A stretch of 64,000 nucleotides of DNA from Nonomuraea antri. Its GTDB lineage: Bacteria > Actinomycetota > Actinomycetes > Streptosporangiales > Streptosporangiaceae. Location: the NCBI RefSeq assembly GCF_013283785.1, contig NZ_JABCPZ010000001.1, positions 93,893-157,892 on the forward strand, read 5' to 3'. Position numbers and translations under genes: made by a program. A model generated the notes under the pieces. It saw only the letters and a program-made list of their open reading frames with translations, ran no database searches and was not told where the DNA came from. This document shows positions 18,302 to 26,847 of the stretch, piece after piece (the stretch's first letter is position 1; the number at the start of each line of letters is the position of its first letter).

Positions 18302-18321
18302 TTTCGTTCGACCGAACGAAA
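18302..18321. promoter_or_regulatory. Perfect MarR-type palindrome
   Basis: TTTCGTTCG (18302-18310), centre AC, CGAACGAAA (18313-18321): nine-base arms without mismatch. It lies 22 bp from the MarR start and 10 bp from the monooxygenase start, so it can control both. Confidence 0.8.
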
Positions 18322-18331
18322 GGTTATCACC

Positions 18332-19477
18332 ATGAAGGCTCTGATCATAGGGTGCGGCATCGGCGGTCCCACCACCGCGATCGCCCTGCGTGAGGTCGGC
18401 ATCGACGCCGAGATCTTCGAGTCCTACCCGGACGGCGCCGAGGGCGTGGGCTCGTTCCTCAACATCGCCAGCAACGGCCTGGGCGCCCTGCGCGAACTCG
18501 GCGCGCACCGCGAGGTCATGGCGGCCGGCATCCCCACGCCGCAGATGGTCATGTGGAGCGGCACCGGCAAGCGCCTGGGCGCCGTGGCCAACGGCCTGGC
18601 CCTGGAGGACGGCACGGTGAGCCACACCATCCTGCGCTCCGACCTGTATCGCGTGATCAGGGGCGCGGCGACCTCCCGCGGCATCCCCATCTCCTACGGC
18701 AAGCGCCTGGTGTCGTTCGAAGAGACGGCCGACCGGGTGACGGCCAGGTTCGACGACGGCACCGAGGCCACCGGCGACCTGCTGATCGCCGCCGACGGCG
18801 TGCACTCGGTCACCAGGCACGCGCTCGACCCGCACGCCCCCTCCGCCCGCTACAGCGGCCTGTACAGCTTCGGCGGGATCGTCCGCGACGCCGGCATGAC
18901 CGGCGAGCCCGGCGTCTACCACATGGTCTTCGGCAAGCGCGCGTTCTTCGGCTACACCGTGGCCGCCTCCGGCGAGACCTGGTGGTTCGCCAACCTGCCC
19001 AGGCGGCTCGGCGACGTGCCCGACGACTGGAAGCCGGCCCTGATCGAGGCGTTCCAGGACGACGACAACGGCTCGGCCGACCTCATCAGGAACAGCCCGG
19101 TCGAGCTGGCGCTGCCGGTCTTCGACCTGCCGCCGGTGCCCACCTGGCATCGCGGGCGCGTAGTGCTGACCGGCGACGCCGCCCACGCCACCTCGCCCAG
19201 TTCCGGCCAGGGCGCGTCGATGGCCGTCGAGGACGCGATCGTGCTGGCCCGCTGCCTGCGTGACAGCGAGAGCCACACCGCCGCCTTCACCCGCTTCGAG
19301 CGGGAGCGCCGCGCCAGGGCCGAGCGGATCGTGGCCTACTCCAGGACGATCAGCAACAGCAAGGCCGCGGGCCCGGTCGCCCGGGTGTTCCGCGACCTGA
19401 TGATGCCGTTCTTCCTGAAGAAGACCGCCAGCCAGGAATCACTGGCCTGGATGTACCGCCACCAGGTCAGCCTCTGA
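18332..19477 (+). CDS. FAD-dependent monooxygenase (PHBH/TetX-like, class A)
   Basis: 381 residues from the ATG at 18332 (AAAGG upstream). Rossmann dinucleotide motif GCGIGG (7-12) with Glu30 at the end of strand 2, the LLIAADGVHS DG motif and the LTGDAAHATSPSSGQGASMA GD motif that contacts the FAD ribityl chain. Class A enzymes hydroxylate aromatic or polyketide-like substrates with NAD(P)H; TetX inactivates tetracyclines in this way. The substrate cannot be named. Its end overlaps the convergent dapA-like gene by 39 bp. Confidence 0.92.
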   Translation: MKALIIGCGIGGPTTAIALREVGIDAEIFESYPDGAEGVGSFLNIASNGLGALRELGAHREVMAAGIPTPQMVMWSGTGKRLGAVANGLALEDGTVSHTILRSDLYRVIRGAATSRGIPISYGKRLVSFEETADRVTARFDDGTEATGDLLIAADGVHSVTRHALDPHAPSARYSGLYSFGGIVRDAGMTGEPGVYHMVFGKRAFFGYTVAASGETWWFANLPRRLGDVPDDWKPALIEAFQDDDNGSADLIRNSPVELALPVFDLPPVPTWHRGRVVLTGDAAHATSPSSGQGASMAVEDAIVLARCLRDSESHTAAFTRFERERRARAERIVAYSRTISNSKAAGPVARVFRDLMMPFFLKKTASQESLAWMYRHQVSL

Positions 19478-20329
19478 GACGGCCCGCGACACGGACTCGG
19501 CGCCGGCCGGCAGCAGCGGCAGCCGGACGTCCGGCGTCGGGATGAGGCCGCGGGCGTGCAGGACGCCCTTGGTCACGGTCGGGTTGGGCTCGGTGAACAG
19601 CGACTTGGACAGCCTGGCCAGCCGGTGCCCTAGCGCGCGGGCCCTGGGCACGTCCCCCGCGTGCCAGGCGTCGACCAGCTCCACGAACTGGTCGGTGGCC
19701 AGGTGCGCCGAGGCCAGGATGCCGCCGGCGGCGCCCAGCGCGAGCAGCGGCGAGACGAACACGTCGTCGCCGGCCAGCACCTCGAACCCGTCGGGCAGGT
19801 CGGCCATCAGGTCCACGGTCTCCTGGTCGATGCCGCCGCCCGCGTACTTCACGCCCGCGATGTTCGGGTGCGCGCCCAGGTGACGCAGCGTCGCGGCGCC
19901 CACGGCCTGGCCGGTGCGGTACGGAATGTGGTAGATCACCAGCGGCACCGGCGACGCCTCGGCCAGCGCCTCGCAGTGCGCGATCGTCCCGCGCTCGCCG
20001 GGGCGCAGGAAGTAGGGCACGGTGACCAGCGCGGCCCCGACCCCCTCGGGCAGCGCGCGCAGCGCGGCCGCGGTCGAGCGCGTGTCGTTCCCGGTGACGC
20101 CCACGGTCAGCAGCACGCCGCGCTCGGCGCACACCCGGGCGCACAGCTCGATCACCTGTGCCCGCTCGTCGGCGTCGAGTGCCGCCACCTCGCCGGTCGT
20201 GCCCAGCGCGACCAGTCCGGCCGCCCCCTGGTCCAGCACCTGGTAGGCCAGCTTCTCTAGCGCGTCCACCGCCACCTCGCCCGACGGGGCGAACGGGGTG
20301 ACCAGCGGCACATGGATTCCTCTCAGCAT
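19439..20329 (-). CDS. dapA: Dihydrodipicolinate synthase family protein (DapA-like)
   Basis: 296 residues, class I aldolase TIM barrel. GTTGE (43-47, with T44/T45), Y106, Tyr133, Arg138 in YRTG and the Schiff-base Lys161 in GVKYA fall at positions nearly identical to E. coli DapA; Arg138 binds the aspartate-semialdehyde carboxylate, so true DHDPS activity (pyruvate plus aspartate semialdehyde) is plausible. Other outcomes of the family are N-acetylneuraminate or keto-sugar lyases. MLRGIHVPLVTPF chosen as start over an in-frame codon six residues earlier. It is divergent from a LysR regulator, and asd/ask lie at 51.7-54 kb. Confidence 0.8.
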   Translation of the reverse strand: MLRGIHVPLVTPFAPSGEVAVDALEKLAYQVLDQGAAGLVALGTTGEVAALDADERAQVIELCARVCAERGVLLTVGVTGNDTRSTAAALRALPEGVGAALVTVPYFLRPGERGTIAHCEALAEASPVPLVIYHIPYRTGQAVGAATLRHLGAHPNIAGVKYAGGGIDQETVDLMADLPDGFEVLAGDDVFVSPLLALGAAGGILASAHLATDQFVELVDAWHAGDVPRARALGHRLARLSKSLFTEPNPTVTKGVLHARGLIPTPDVRLPLLPAGAESVSRAVSEADLVAVHPGQ

Positions 20330-20388
20330 GCTTCGAGACTGACCCACGACAACCCGTTAGGTCTAGCACGGATTTCTTCGGCCAAGCT

Positions 20389-20394
20389 TAAGAT
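20389..20394 (+). promoter_or_regulatory. -10 element (TAAGAT) of leaderless LysR gene
   Basis: TAAGAT followed by six bases (GGACTT) and the ATG at 20401; no ribosome binding site. On the other strand the dapA-like ATG is also preceded by a CANNNT hexamer (CAGTCT) at six bases. Confidence 0.5.
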
Positions 20395-20400
20395 GGACTT

Positions 20401-21270
20401 ATGCTCGACCCGCGCAAGCTCCGCCTGCTCCGCGAACTGGCCAGGCGGGGCACCATCGCCGCCGTCGCCGAGGCCGTCACTTTCACGCCGTCGGCGGTCT
20501 CGCAGCAGTTGTCCGCGCTGGAGCGGGAGGCGGGGGTGCCGCTGCTCGAACGCACCGGCCGCACGGTGACGCTGACACCGGCCGGGCTGCTGCTCGTCGA
20601 GCACGCGCAGGCCGTGCTCGAACAGCTCGAACGCGCCTCGGCCGCGCTCGCCGCGGCCCGCGGCGGCCCGGCCGGGCCACTGCGGATCGGCTCGTTCCCC
20701 ACCGCAGCCCGGGTGCTGCTCCCTCCCGCGCTCGCCGAGCTGACCGCCGCGCACCCGGACCTGGAGCCGATGATCTCCGAGATCGACCCGGCCGACGTCT
20801 CGGCCGCGCTGCGGGCCGGCGAGCTGGACGTGGCGCTGGTGCACGAATACGACTTCGTCCCGCCGGTCACCGACGCGGCCATCGAGACCGAGCCGCTGTT
20901 CAGCGAGCCGATGTACCTGACGAACCGGTCGTCGGTGCAGGCGGCCCGCGACGACTCGTGGATCATGAGCAAGCCGGGCACGCTGTGCTACACGATGGCC
21001 ATCAGAGCCTGTCAGGCCGCCGGTTTCGAGCCCCGCGTGCGCCACCACATCGACGACTTCGACACCGTGCTGGCCTTCGCCGCGGCCGGCCGGGGCGTCG
21101 CGCTGGTGCCCAGGCTGGCCGCGCTCGGGCCGCCGCCCGGGGTGTCGCTGACCCCGCTGCCGCTGAGCCGCCGCACGCTGGCCGCCTACCGCAGGGGGTA
21201 CGGCGGCCACCCGGCGATCAGGGCCGCGGTGGCCGCCTTCCACACCGCGATCGACGGCCTGCCACTCTGA
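20401..21270 (+). CDS. LysR-family transcriptional regulator
   Basis: 289 residues. N-terminal LysR winged helix ([45 protein letters not shown]) and a two-lobed periplasmic-binding-like effector domain from about 90. It is transcribed divergently from the dapA-like gene, 71 bp away, so control of that gene by an amino-acid-related coinducer is the natural guess. Confidence 0.92.
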   Translation: MLDPRKLRLLRELARRGTIAAVAEAVTFTPSAVSQQLSALEREAGVPLLERTGRTVTLTPAGLLLVEHAQAVLEQLERASAALAAARGGPAGPLRIGSFPTAARVLLPPALAELTAAHPDLEPMISEIDPADVSAALRAGELDVALVHEYDFVPPVTDAAIETEPLFSEPMYLTNRSSVQAARDDSWIMSKPGTLCYTMAIRACQAAGFEPRVRHHIDDFDTVLAFAAAGRGVALVPRLAALGPPPGVSLTPLPLSRRTLAAYRRGYGGHPAIRAAVAAFHTAIDGLPL

Positions 21271-21295
21271 GCCCTACGGGTCACCGCTCCATGCC

Positions 21296-22237
21296 CTACG
21301 GGTTCAGCACGGTCGCGAGCACCGCGGCGGCGCTGGTCTGGCCCTGGTCGTACTCGCCCGCCGTCACCACCACGACCAGCTCCTCGTCCGGCACCACCAC
21401 CAGCCGCTGACCGCCGTTGCCGATCGCCTCGAACCAGCGCCGGTCGACGTACCACTGGTAGCCGTAGCGGAACTCGCCCTCGATGTCGGCCCTGGGCCGC
21501 GTCGAGTCGGCGACCCAGGTCGCGGGCACGATGTCGCGGCCGCCGTCCAGCATGAGCTGCCCGATCGCGGCCACGTCGACCGGGCGCAGGCGCAGCCCGG
21601 CCGCGGCGCTCTCGATCCCGTCGTCGCCCTTCAGCCACTGGAAGTCCGTGATGCCCAGCGGCCCGAACAGCGCCTGCTCGGCGTACGCGGTCAGCGACTG
21701 CCCGGTGCCCCTGGCGACGATCGCGCCGAGCAGCGCGCTGGCCCCGCCGCAGTACGTCCAGCGCCGGCCGGGCTCCTCGACGATGGGCCGTTCCAGGATG
21801 AAGCGGTACCGGTCGGGCGCGGCCTCCATCGCGATCTCGCTGTTGGCCACGCTCGTGTACGGCGCGTCCTCGTTCCAGTCGAGCCCGAGCGTCATGGTCA
21901 GCACGTGCTCGACGGTGAGCCGGCCGCGAGCGGGATCGGCGGCCAGGTCCGGATATTCGGGGAACTGGGCGAGCAGCGGCGCGCCGGGCTCGGGCACCAG
22001 GCCCTTGCCGAGCGCGATGCCGTACAGGATGCCCACCACGCTCTTGGTCACCGATCTGAGGTCGTGCAGCGTGTCGCGGTCGAAGGTGACGTGCCCGATC
22101 GCGTGGCCGAGCATCGCGTCGTCGCCGGATTCGTACCGCTCCAGAACGGTCGTCCCGCCCCGCCTGACCACGAGGCCGTGCAGTCCGGGCGCCCGGCCCT
22201 CGGTCACAACCCGCTCGATCCGCTCATCCAGTGTCAT
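21296..22237 (-). CDS. Serine hydrolase, class C beta-lactamase/DD-peptidase fold
   Basis: 313 residues from the ATG at 22237. The SxxK motif is S62-V-T-K65 in LRSVTKSVVGI. The second motif, normally YxN, reads Y162-C-G here, so the usual Asn is missing. No signal peptide is seen, so it is probably cytoplasmic and an esterase or peptidase of the family rather than an antibiotic-destroying lactamase. No ribosome binding site; CACTGT lies seven bases before the start. Divergent from the polyprenyl synthase gene. Confidence 0.85.
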   Translation of the reverse strand: MTLDERIERVVTEGRAPGLHGLVVRRGGTTVLERYESGDDAMLGHAIGHVTFDRDTLHDLRSVTKSVVGILYGIALGKGLVPEPGAPLLAQFPEYPDLAADPARGRLTVEHVLTMTLGLDWNEDAPYTSVANSEIAMEAAPDRYRFILERPIVEEPGRRWTYCGGASALLGAIVARGTGQSLTAYAEQALFGPLGITDFQWLKGDDGIESAAAGLRLRPVDVAAIGQLMLDGGRDIVPATWVADSTRPRADIEGEFRYGYQWYVDRRWFEAIGNGGQRLVVVPDEELVVVVTAGEYDQGQTSAAAVLATVLNP

Positions 22238-22322
22238 GACGCCTACAGTGTCAAAATCTCCCCTGAGAGCGCACACAGAATTTCACAGGGCCCTCACAGC
22301 CGCCGCGACGCAGGCTTGATCC

Positions 22323-23303
22323 ATGGATCGTCTTCTCAGCTCCCCCGCCATCGTCCAGGGTCTACGCAAGGTCGAGGACAGGATCCGCAGGTTGAGCGGG
22401 TCCTCGGCGTTGCCGGGAATCAACGCGGGTGCGCGGCACGTGGTCGACGCCGGCGGCAAGCGGTTGCGTCCAGCGCTGACGCTGGCCGCCGCGCTCGCGC
22501 TGGGCAAGTCGCCGGACCGCCGGGTGATCACGGCGGCGGCCTGCGTCGAGCTGATCCACGCCGGCTCGCTGGTGCACGACGACCTGATGGACCGGGCCAC
22601 CGAGCGGCGCGGCGCCAGGACGCTCAACGCCGAGCTGGGCGACGGCAAGGCGCTGGTCATCGGCGACTTCATGCTGGCCAGGGCCGGTCTGGCGGCGATC
22701 ACCGCGGTGTCCAGGCCGGTGGCCGAGGTGCTCGCGGCCACCGTGGTCGAGCTGGCCGAAGGCCAGTACCTGGAGACGAGCGACCTGTTCAACCCGGCCA
22801 GGACCAGGGAGAACGCGTTGCGCTCGATCACCGGCAAGACGGCCGCGCTGTTCCGCGCGGGCTGCCTGGTGGCCGCCATCTGCGCGCACGCCTCGGACGA
22901 GGACAAGGCCAGGCTGGCCACGTACGGCGAGCGCTTCGGGGTGATCTTCCAGGTGCTCGACGACCTGCTCGACCTGACCGCCGACGGCCCGCAGCTCGGC
23001 AAGCCGGCCGGCCACGACCTGCGTCAGGGCGTCTACAGCCTGCCGGTGCTGATGTCCGGGGTGGACCTGGGCGACCTGCTCGGCCGGGACATGGGCGAGG
23101 CCGAGGTGGCCGAGGCCCTGCGCCGGCTGCGGGCGAGCCGGATGGCCGACGACACGCTCGCCTACTGTCACGGCCTGGCCGCCGAGGCGCTGGCGGCGCT
23201 GCCGGTGATCCACGATCCGGAACTGGCCGGCCTGCTGTACGGCCTGCCGACCGCCTACATACAGCACGTGACGGACCTGACGCGCTTGACCACGACCAGT
23301 TGA
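22323..23303 (+). CDS. All-trans polyprenyl diphosphate synthase
   Basis: 326 residues. It chains isopentenyl diphosphate units onto an allylic starter. GGKRLRP (44-50), first Asp-rich motif DDLMD (86-90) and second motif LDDLLDLTAD (near 218) are intact. Small residues (Ala80, Gly81, Ser82) before the first Asp motif favour a long product such as the menaquinone side chain. This fits the menB gene at 5133, though they are 16 kb apart. The four-helix membrane gene starts 86 bp downstream on the same strand. Confidence 0.92.
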   Translation: MDRLLSSPAIVQGLRKVEDRIRRLSGSSALPGINAGARHVVDAGGKRLRPALTLAAALALGKSPDRRVITAAACVELIHAGSLVHDDLMDRATERRGARTLNAELGDGKALVIGDFMLARAGLAAITAVSRPVAEVLAATVVELAEGQYLETSDLFNPARTRENALRSITGKTAALFRAGCLVAAICAHASDEDKARLATYGERFGVIFQVLDDLLDLTADGPQLGKPAGHDLRQGVYSLPVLMSGVDLGDLLGRDMGEAEVAEALRRLRASRMADDTLAYCHGLAAEALAALPVIHDPELAGLLYGLPTAYIQHVTDLTRLTTTS

Positions 23304-23389
23304 GATTTGTTGGAACAATTGGTAGGAATGCCCGTCAAATCCGGGAAGAAGTGCTCATACTGGGAGTTACCCACTTGCAGGAGCACTCC

Positions 23390-24046
23390 ATGCGGAAGAC
23401 ACCCCCTCGCATGATCCAGGAGGACACGTTCCTCCAGCTCGCCGCGGTGGACTTCAGCGGCATCTACGCGGTGCACCTGGCCGCCAAGGAAGAACGGCTC
23501 AAGATGACCAGGCTCGCGATGAGCCTGCTGTCCGGCCCCTTCCTGGCGGCGATCGCACTCAGCAGCGCCAAAGTCGTCGACCCGCAGAGCCTGACCCGGT
23601 GGGAACTCGTGCCCTGGTACCTGTTCGCCCTGGTCACCGTGTTCGGGCTGCTCAGCGTGCTGCCGTTCCTGCGGCTCATCGAAGCGGGCAACGCGCACGC
23701 CAGAACCGCCCGGGCCATCAACAACTTCCGGTTGCTCTACACCTCGAAGCTCAGGGGCCAGCTCGGCTGGAGCCCGAACCTGCCGACCGACCCCGCCTTC
23801 CCCGACACCTACCGCCCACTGGCCTGGCCCGGGATCAACGTGATGATGCTGGGCCTGGCGAACTCCACGTACCTCACCGTGGGGATCACCGGCCTGAGCA
23901 AGCAGGCGCCGAACCCGCTCCTGCTGGTGCTCAGCACCCTGCTCGTCGCGCTCGTGCACTACGCCGTCTACTACGTGCGCTGCAACGTCACCAAGCGGCG
24001 CCGGCTCCCGCGAAGTCCCTATCACCAGCCGAACCTGGAGACCTGA
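23390..24046 (+). CDS. Uncharacterised four-helix membrane protein
   Basis: 218 residues; I do not recognise the family. The ATG at 23390 has AGGAG seven bases upstream; the frame is open far upstream as a shadow. After a soluble N-terminal part (1-38) there are hydrophobic segments at about 41-60, 76-98, 145-166 and 172-196, a polar linker with RTARAINNFRLLY between the second and third, and a basic tail (RCNVTKRRRLPRSP). The layout, two helical hairpins with a charged linker, recalls small membrane effectors of bacterial conflict systems, but that is only a resemblance. Its stop abuts the ATG of the thymidylate-synthase-like gene. Confidence 0.8.
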   Translation: MRKTPPRMIQEDTFLQLAAVDFSGIYAVHLAAKEERLKMTRLAMSLLSGPFLAAIALSSAKVVDPQSLTRWELVPWYLFALVTVFGLLSVLPFLRLIEAGNAHARTARAINNFRLLYTSKLRGQLGWSPNLPTDPAFPDTYRPLAWPGINVMMLGLANSTYLTVGITGLSKQAPNPLLLVLSTLLVALVHYAVYYVRCNVTKRRRLPRSPYHQPNLET

Positions 24047-24664
24047 ATGCCCGGCCCAGCGGAATGGGCGTCATGTGGGGAGGCGTGGATCTGGTTGATG
24101 CGCCATGTCTGGACGATCGGCGCGCTCGCCGACGACGACCGCGGACCCGTCATCGAGGGGCCGTCGGTGTTGTTCGAGATCAGCGAGGTGAGCCGGGACG
24201 ACCCGATCATCGAGCGCTACGGCGACGCGGACCGGCTGGAGCTGTACTGCAGGAAGTTCAGCGAGGACGAGATCGTGGCGCCGTTCAAGTACAGCTACGG
24301 CGCCAGGATCAACGGGCAACTGCGGTGGGCGGCCGACCTGCTGCGGGCCAAGCCGTACAGCAAGAGCGCGTGGATCTCGCTCACCACTCCCGGCGAGCCG
24401 CACGACAGCGTGCCGTGCCTGGTCGGCCTGGCCTTCAGGATCAGGGACGAGGCCCTGCTCATGACCGCCACGTTCAGGTCGCAGAACGCGTTCACCAGCT
24501 ATCTCAACTACGTCCCGCTGGCCGAGGTGCACACCGCCATGGCGCGGGCGCTGAAGCTGCGGGCCGGCCCGATGCGGGTGTTCGTGGACGTGCCGCACCT
24601 GTACCTGGCCGACAGCTCCAAGGCGCTGCGCGTCATGTGGCCTTCCTCGCCCCGGCCGCCGTGA
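24047..24664 (+). CDS. Thymidylate-synthase-fold protein
   Basis: 205 residues, shorter than thymidylate synthases (about 264). Core motifs match that superfamily: KPYSKSAWISL, PC with Cys124 at the nucleophile position, the dimer arginine Arg144 in FRSQN, an Asn in TSYLNY near the dUMP-selecting Asn, LAEVHTAMARALKL helix, and His184-Leu-Tyr186 as in HLYSNH. The order and spacing agree with TS or dCMP/CMP hydroxymethylases. The N-terminal phosphate-binding arginine region seems shortened. It starts directly after the membrane gene stop (GGAG at 24037-24040), so both proteins are made together. Ends overlap the MFS gene by 32 bp. Confidence 0.75.
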   Translation: MPGPAEWASCGEAWIWLMRHVWTIGALADDDRGPVIEGPSVLFEISEVSRDDPIIERYGDADRLELYCRKFSEDEIVAPFKYSYGARINGQLRWAADLLRAKPYSKSAWISLTTPGEPHDSVPCLVGLAFRIRDEALLMTATFRSQNAFTSYLNYVPLAEVHTAMARALKLRAGPMRVFVDVPHLYLADSSKALRVMWPSSPRPP

Positions 24665-26084
24665 GCGGCGCGGCGATGGCCTCCAGGCCCTGACGTTCGG
24701 CCTTCACGCCGACGAGCAGTTCCACCAGCCCGGCCGCGATCATCAACGCGGCCCCGATCGTGAACGCCAGCGCCGTGTCACCGGGCACCCCGCTCTCGAC
24801 CAGCCCGGCGAAGATCAGCGGGCCCGCGATGCCGCCGGCCGCGGTGCCGACCGCGAAGAAGAACGCGATGGCCATCGCCCTGGTCTCCATCGGGAAGATC
24901 TCGCTGACGGTCAGGTACGCCGCGCTGGCCCCGGCCGAGGCCGCGAACAGCACCACCGACCAGCAGGCGGTCAGCGTGACCGCGGTCAGCAGCCCGGCGT
25001 TGAACAGCCAGGCCGTGCCGAGCAGGAGCAGGCCGGAGCTGATGTAGGTGGCCGAGATCATCGGGATCCTGCCGACGGTGTCGAACAGCCTGCCGAGCAG
25101 CAGCGGCCCGAGGAAGTTGCCGACCGCGATGACCGCGAAGTAGTACCCGGTGTTCGTGTCGATCCCGTAGAACGTGGACAGGATCTGCGCGTACCCGAAC
25201 GTGATCGCGTTGTACAGGAACGCCTGGCCGATGAAGAGCGACAACCCCAGGACGGTGCGCTTCGGGTACAACGCCACCATCGTGTGCGCGATGCGGATGA
25301 ACCCGATCGACTTGCGCTGGTGAATCGTCATCGACTCGGCGGGCTCGGTCAGCTCCTTTCCGGTCTCGCTGGTGATCTCCTGCTCGATGCCGTCCACGAT
25401 GTCCTCGGCGTCGCGGTCCCTGCCGTGGATGAACAGCCAGCGCGGGCTCTCCGGCACGTTGCGCCGCACCAGCAGGATCGCCACGCCAAGCACCACGCCG
25501 AGCCCGAAGGCCACCCGCCAGCCGACGTTGACCGGCAGGTCGTTGAGCAGCGGCACGGTCAGCAGCGCGCCGCCCGCCGCGCCCAGCCAGTAGCTGCCGT
25601 TGATGATGATGTCGATGCGGCCGCGGTGCCGGCTGGGGATGAGCTCGTCGATGGCCGAGTTGATCGCCGCGTACTCGCCGCCGATGCCGAACCCGGTCAG
25701 GAACCTGAACAGGAAGAACCACCAGGCCGAGAAGGAGAAGGCGGTGGCCAGCGTGGCGAGCAGGTAGACCACCAGCGTGATGATGAACAGCTTCTTCCTG
25801 CCGAACCTGTCGGTCAGCCAGCCGAAGAACAACGCGCCCGAGCAGGCGCCGGCCACGTAGAGCGCCGCGGCCAGCCCGGCGACCTGCGCCTGGGTGATCT
25901 CCAGGCCGCTGCCCGGCTTGGCGAGCTGCGCGGACAGGTTGCCGACGATGGTGACTTCCAGGCCGTCGAGCACCCAGACGGTGCCGAGCCCGATGACGAT
26001 CATCCAGTGCCAGCGTGACCACGGCAACCGGTCCAGCCGTGCGGGCACCTTCGTGGTGATTGTGCCGGTTTCCACGTCGCTCAT
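24633..26084 (-). CDS. MFS transporter, metabolite:H+ symporter type
   Basis: 483 residues, 12 predicted membrane helices. MFS signature between helices 2 and 3 (GWLTDRFGRKKL), a matching RLFDTVGRIP in the second half, and the ESPRWL motif after helix 6 place it in the sugar porter/aromatic acid (SP/AAHS) branch. The ATG has AGAGG upstream. It follows a methyltransferase gene by 40 bp on the same strand and may be co-transcribed. Substrate unknown. Confidence 0.92.
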   Translation of the reverse strand: MSDVETGTITTKVPARLDRLPWSRWHWMIVIGLGTVWVLDGLEVTIVGNLSAQLAKPGSGLEITQAQVAGLAAALYVAGACSGALFFGWLTDRFGRKKLFIITLVVYLLATLATAFSFSAWWFFLFRFLTGFGIGGEYAAINSAIDELIPSRHRGRIDIIINGSYWLGAAGGALLTVPLLNDLPVNVGWRVAFGLGVVLGVAILLVRRNVPESPRWLFIHGRDRDAEDIVDGIEQEITSETGKELTEPAESMTIHQRKSIGFIRIAHTMVALYPKRTVLGLSLFIGQAFLYNAITFGYAQILSTFYGIDTNTGYYFAVIAVGNFLGPLLLGRLFDTVGRIPMISATYISSGLLLLGTAWLFNAGLLTAVTLTACWSVVLFAASAGASAAYLTVSEIFPMETRAMAIAFFFAVGTAAGGIAGPLIFAGLVESGVPGDTALAFTIGAALMIAAGLVELLVGVKAERQGLEAIAAPLTAAGARKAT

Positions 26085-26124
26085 AGGGGCCTCTGGATAC
26101 CCGGCCGACGTTCGGCAAACGTTC

Positions 26125-26847
26125 TCAATCGGTAGGTGAAGGCTTTGTCGCCTCGACCATGACGGTGTTGAACCACGGGCCGCCGTACCAGTATCGCCAG
26201 CCCGGATCCCGGCGCCGGACGTCGGTCACGCCGAGCTCGCGCAGCGTGGCCTCGTAGGCGGGGGTGTGCTGGAAGTCCGCGATCAGCAGCAGGCCGCCGG
26301 GCCGCAGGACCCGGTGCGCCTCGCGCACGGCCCGCGCCCGGCCCTCGGCGTCGCGGATCTCGTGCACGGCCAGTCCGGACACGACCACGTCGAACGTGTC
26401 GTCGGCGAAGGGCAGACGGCGCAGGTCGCCGGTGACCAGCTCGACGGACACGCCTTCCCGCGCGGCGTTGGCCAGGGCGACCGGCGCGCCGTCGCCCGAC
26501 CGGTCCTTGGCCCGCCACAGGTCGACCCCCGTCACCCGGCCGCCCTTGAGCCGCTCGGCGGCCAGCGTCAGCACCGCGCCCCGGCCGCAGCCCAGGTCGA
26601 GCAGGTGCTCGTCGCCGCCGAGCCGGTCAAGCTCGGCGGCCCAGACCGCGAACTTGCCGCGCCGGGTGGTGTAGAGGTGGCTGGCGGCGCTGGCCAGTGT
26701 GTAGAGCGCGCCGAACACGAAGACGACGCCCGCGGCCGGCACGGCGGTGGCGAACGAGACGGCCGCCAGCGCCAGCAGCGCGAGCGCACCGAGGACGAGC
26801 CCGCCCAGGGCCCACGGTGCGTCGAATCCGTAGCTGCCTCGTCGCAT
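26125..26847 (-). CDS. Membrane-anchored class I SAM methyltransferase
   Basis: 240 residues from the ATG at 26847 (a TTG three codons earlier is possible). Two hydrophobic helices at about 10-55 anchor it; the cytoplasmic part has the SAM motif LLDLGCGRGAVL, acidic VTGVDLW, and a post-motif VVSGLAVHEI. The sequence belongs to the UbiE/type 11 group. Possible targets are lipids or quinones at the membrane; none can be named. GGTGG lies five bases before the ATG. Confidence 0.88.
   Translation of the reverse strand: MRRGSYGFDAPWALGGLVLGALALLALAAVSFATAVPAAGVVFVFGALYTLASAASHLYTTRRGKFAVWAAELDRLGGDEHLLDLGCGRGAVLTLAAERLKGGRVTGVDLWRAKDRSGDGAPVALANAAREGVSVELVTGDLRRLPFADDTFDVVVSGLAVHEIRDAEGRARAVREAHRVLRPGGLLLIADFQHTPAYEATLRELGVTDVRRRDPGWRYWYGGPWFNTVMVEATKPSPTD

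Noticed and set aside
17906..18331. Upstream extension of the FAD monooxygenase frame
   Set aside because: It would read antisense through the MarR gene and the palindromic operator; the Rossmann motif begins right after the ATG at 18332.
21905..24046. 713-codon frame running through the polyprenyl synthase region
   Set aside because: Only its last 218 codons (from 23390) have a start signal and protein-like sequence; the front part is an out-of-frame reading of real genes.
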